DNA from: JBFMAE01 sp040756085
Lineage (GTDB): Bacteria > Desulfobacterota > BSN033 > UBA1163
Direction of reading: 5' to 3'
DNA length: 14,947 bases
Assembly: GCA_040756085.1 (NCBI GenBank)
Contig: JBFMAE010000159.1
Location: 1-14,947 of the forward strand
Position 1 is the stretch's first letter, and every line of letters begins with the position of its first letter. The notes beneath the pieces were generated by a model, which saw only the letters and a program-made list of their open reading frames with translations, was not told where the DNA came from and did no database searches. Of this stretch, positions 13,038 to 14,947 are shown one piece after another. Position numbers and translations under genes: made by a program.

Positions 13038-13148
13038 TGCAAAATGGTCAGTGAAAATTTAGCAATGCAAATTGAAACCAAAAACTTTTTCTATTGAATT
13101 CTTTAACATTGTTAATTGATCATTGCCCATTGCTCATTTTGCAATGAT
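13038..13148. repeat. Facing degenerate heptad arrays (CAAAATG / CATTGCY)
   Basis: On the right, CATTGTT, AATTGAT, CATTGCC, CATTGCT, CATTTTG, CAATGAT run with exact 7-base spacing from 13107 to 13148. On the left, CAAAATG, GTCAGTG, AAAATTT, AGCAATG, CAAATTG (13040-13074) keep the same phase but are more degenerate. TGCAAAATG at 13038-13046 pairs exactly with 13135-13143. A shorter stem GATCATTGC/GCAATGATC also exists at 13118-13126 and 13141-13149. The arrays fill the gap between korA and korB and end two bases from the korA stop. Confidence 0.7.
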
Positions 13149-13150
13149 CT

Positions 13151-14320
13151 CTATGATACGACTTCCTGGATTCGACTCAGTATCTCCTCGGGGGTAATGA
13201 TTGTCCCATCGACTTTATTGAGGGTGAAGACCTTGGTGATACCTCGATTCACCCGCTTGACCTCCCGGGAGATCTGACCCATATTCATTTCTGGCACGAT
13301 CAGGACCTTCGAGGTCTGGAGGACCTTCTCCACTGCAGACCTCATGAAGGGCCATATCGTGATCAGCTTGAGGAGTCCAACCTTGATCCCTTTCTCTCTC
13401 GCCTCCACCACTGCCCTCTTGGCAGAACGGGCTACACATCCATAAGCAACAATCGTTATCTCAGCATCCTCCGCCTGAAAATATTCGGCCATCTGAATCT
13501 CTGAAAAACGCTGACTGATCTTCCGATGAAGCCTGGCGATAAAAGGTCCGATCTCATCCGATCTCGAGGTCGGGAAGCCTCGAATATCGTGGGTCAGGCC
13601 TGTGACATGGTATCGATAGCCCTCTCCAAAATTGGCCATGGCCGGCACCCCTCTCGGTGTATCCTCGAAGGGAATATACCATTCGGGAGGCACCGTGGGT
13701 TTGACACGGTTGACAATCTCGATCTCCTCCTGTTCGTTCAGAACGATCTTTTCCCGCATATGGCCGATCACCTCGTCGATCAGAATGATGACGGGGGTCC
13801 GAAACTTCTCGGAGATGTTGAAGGCTTTGATCGTGATGTCATAACATTCACGAACGGTCGCGGCAGAGAGAACGATGATGGGATGATCGCCGTGGGTCCC
13901 CCAGCGGGCCTGCATCACATCGGCCTGGGCGGGAAAGGTGGGAAGCCCGGTGCTCGGACCTCCTCGCATCACGTTGACGATCACACAGGGAACTTCAGCA
14001 ATGATAGCGAAACCCAAATTTTCCTGCATTAAAGAGAATCCCGGTCCACTGGTCGCCGTCATCGACTTCACCCCTGCCAGAGAGGCACCGATCACCGCCC
14101 CCAGACTTGCGATCTCATCCTCCATCTGGATGAAGGTTCCTTCGACCTGGGGAAGTTTCACCGATAGGACTTCGGAGATCTCTGTTGCGGGCGTGATGGG
14201 ATAGCCTGCAAAGAAACGACAACCCGCCCGGAGGGCTCCCTCCACAATTGCCTCATTGCCCTGTAGCAACAATTCTTTCCGGTAAGATTTCTTCTTCGCC
14301 CTTTGGCTCGATTTCTTCAC
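13151..14320 (-). CDS. korA: 2-oxoacid:ferredoxin oxidoreductase, alpha subunit
   Basis: An alpha subunit of about 389 residues. It shows QGNEAIVEGALRAGC, GYPITPATEISE (39-50), MEDEIASLGAVIGASLAG and the TATSGPGFSLMQE block, all typical of the pyrimidine-binding domain of KorA/VorA proteins, and the C-terminal transketolase-C-like domain. The start is ambiguous because the frame overlaps korD. GTG at 14320 has GAGGG six bases upstream and is preferred here; TTG at 14332 and TTG at 14272 are alternatives. The conserved family N-terminus begins near the last of these, so the first 15 or so Lys/Ser-rich residues may be an extension or untranslated. No ATG is available in this region. Overlap with korD (14253) implies translational coupling. 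Confidence 0.94.
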   Translation of the reverse strand: MKKSSQRAKKKSYRKELLLQGNEAIVEGALRAGCRFFAGYPITPATEISEVLSVKLPQVEGTFIQMEDEIASLGAVIGASLAGVKSMTATSGPGFSLMQENLGFAIIAEVPCVIVNVMRGGPSTGLPTFPAQADVMQARWGTHGDHPIIVLSAATVRECYDITIKAFNISEKFRTPVIILIDEVIGHMREKIVLNEQEEIEIVNRVKPTVPPEWYIPFEDTPRGVPAMANFGEGYRYHVTGLTHDIRGFPTSRSDEIGPFIARLHRKISQRFSEIQMAEYFQAEDAEITIVAYGCVARSAKRAVVEAREKGIKVGLLKLITIWPFMRSAVEKVLQTSKVLIVPEMNMGQISREVKRVNRGITKVFTLNKVDGTIITPEEILSRIQEVVS

Positions 14321-14561
14321 TTTTTCCCTCAACTTGCTTCTTTTCCTTGGTCTTTTTCTCTACTGTAATAGCAAAATCCGGACACCGGATCTCGCACCAT
14401 CCGCAGTTGATACATTTCTCAATATCCTTCACATAAGGATAACCGGCTTCGTCTTTGGCCAGGACACCGGTCGGACAGAAAGCCACACAAATGCCGCAGG
14501 CCTTGCACCAGGCTTTATAGATATCGATCCTCGGTTCTTCCTTCTTTTTCCTCGCTTCCAA
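14253..14561 (-). CDS. korD: Ferredoxin-type delta subunit, two [4Fe-4S] clusters
   Basis: A small ferredoxin subunit that carries electrons from the KorAB site to ferredoxin. Two complete motifs are present, CKACGICVAFCP and CINCGWCEIRCP, 21 residues apart from last to first Cys, as in KorD/PorD proteins. A 35-residue Lys/Glu-rich tail follows the second cluster. The start is taken as TTG 14561, which has AGGAG eight bases upstream; TTG 14585 would add eight residues and has a weaker site. No ATG is available. The last 68 bases are also read in another frame as the N-terminus of korA. It lies between icd and korA on the same strand. Confidence 0.92.
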   Translation of the reverse strand: MEARKKKEEPRIDIYKAWCKACGICVAFCPTGVLAKDEAGYPYVKDIEKCINCGWCEIRCPDFAITVEKKTKEKKQVEGKSEEIEPKGEEEILPERIVATGQ

Positions 14562-14632
14562 TGCTTCTTCTCCTGACTCGAACAATTTTAATCTCTACCC
14601 GGTGTTAATTTAAAATAAAGTTTAAAGGTTTG

Positions 14633-14947
14633 TCAAAGATTTTCGATGATGGCAGAGGCAAATTCAGAACATTTTACTTTCTTAGCCCCTCTCATCTGGC
14701 GGGCAAGGTCATAGGTGACCGTTTTTTGTGAGATGGTCTTTTCCATGGCTTTTTTGATCTTCTCCCCCGCTTCACCCCACCCCAGGTAATCAAACATCAT
14801 CGCTCCAGAAAGGATGAGAGACCCGGGATTGATCACATCCTGATCGGCATATTTGGGTGCGGTGCCATGGGTGGCTTCAAAGACGGCGGCAGAATCCCCA
14901 ATATTCCCTCCGGGGGCCATGCCCAAACCTCCCACCTGGGCGGCCAG
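14633..14947 (-). CDS. icd: Isocitrate dehydrogenase, NADP-type, C-terminal part
   Basis: The final 104 residues of isocitrate dehydrogenase; the gene continues beyond the right edge. The segment GNIGDSAAVFEATHGTAPKY and the end KCSEFASAIIENL are very close to Escherichia coli Icd. The NADP 2'-phosphate contacts of the E. coli enzyme (Lys344, Tyr345, Tyr391, Arg395) are matched by the KY of TAPKY and by the Y and R of TYDLAR, so NADP specificity is likely. It converts isocitrate to 2-oxoglutarate, the substrate of the KorDABC complex encoded downstream, which starts 71 bases after its stop codon with no terminator between. Cotranscription is likely. Direction (oxidative or reductive TCA) cannot be told here. 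Confidence 0.95.
   Translation of the reverse strand: MAAQVGGLGMAPGGNIGDSAAVFEATHGTAPKYADQDVINPGSLILSGAMMFDYLGWGEAGEKIKKAMEKTISQKTVTYDLARQMRGAKKVKCSEFASAIIENL

Overview
The window reads as a stretch of chromosome from an anaerobic or microaerophilic bacterium, probably a Desulfobacterota-like (former Deltaproteobacteria) lineage. This is inferred from gene content and is not proven. The supporting genes are a four-subunit 2-oxoacid:ferredoxin oxidoreductase (korDABC) beside isocitrate dehydrogenase, a tungsten-type aldehyde:ferredoxin oxidoreductase with its own MoaD-like protein, a double-CCG iron-sulfur protein, and a deoxynucleoside kinase next to panC. GC content looks moderate. Gaps are short but many are filled with palindromic or periodic repeats. 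No tRNA, rRNA or CRISPR array is visible.

Layout. (1) Positions 1-6298, minus strand: a probable operon read leftward, in the order FAD-linked oxidase (GlcD-like), two-CCG Fe-S protein (GlcF/HdrD-like), aldehyde:ferredoxin oxidoreductase, MoaD/ThiS-like protein, FOXRED1/sarcosine-oxidase-like FAD oxidoreductase, and the first 29 codons of an ornithine cyclodeaminase/mu-crystallin family gene. Together they could oxidise an amino, imino or hydroxy acid and its aldehyde with electrons passed to Fe-S carriers; the substrate is unknown. (2) 6299-6760: a decayed 3' end of an oligopeptide ABC-transporter ATPase gene plus a palindromic repeat. (3) 6760-7599, minus: proC. (4) 7947-10045, plus: a universal stress protein gene, then a deoxynucleoside kinase-panC pair. 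(5) 10044-11045, minus: a 57-residue, very basic small protein and a PlsC-type acyltransferase. (6) 11046-11469: a gene-free stretch holding a 282-bp element bounded by inverted repeats and a composite GC-rich palindrome. (7) 11470-14947, minus: icd (3' end), korD, korA, korB, korC, probably one transcription unit for the isocitrate to 2-oxoglutarate to succinyl-CoA segment of the TCA cycle, run oxidatively or reductively.

The most unusual feature is the non-coding layer. At least five gaps carry short arrays with a strict 7-bp period but different words (ATCGTCY, GACACGG, GAGTTCG, GTTCATC/GTTTATT, CATTGCY). In three gaps two such arrays face each other as an inverted pair, so the transcript could fold into a long imperfect hairpin. 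Most touch or nearly touch a stop codon, and one supplies the end of plsC. A second family is C6/G6-arm palindromes, three of which carry a near-identical 19-20-bp CCTGCC palindrome.
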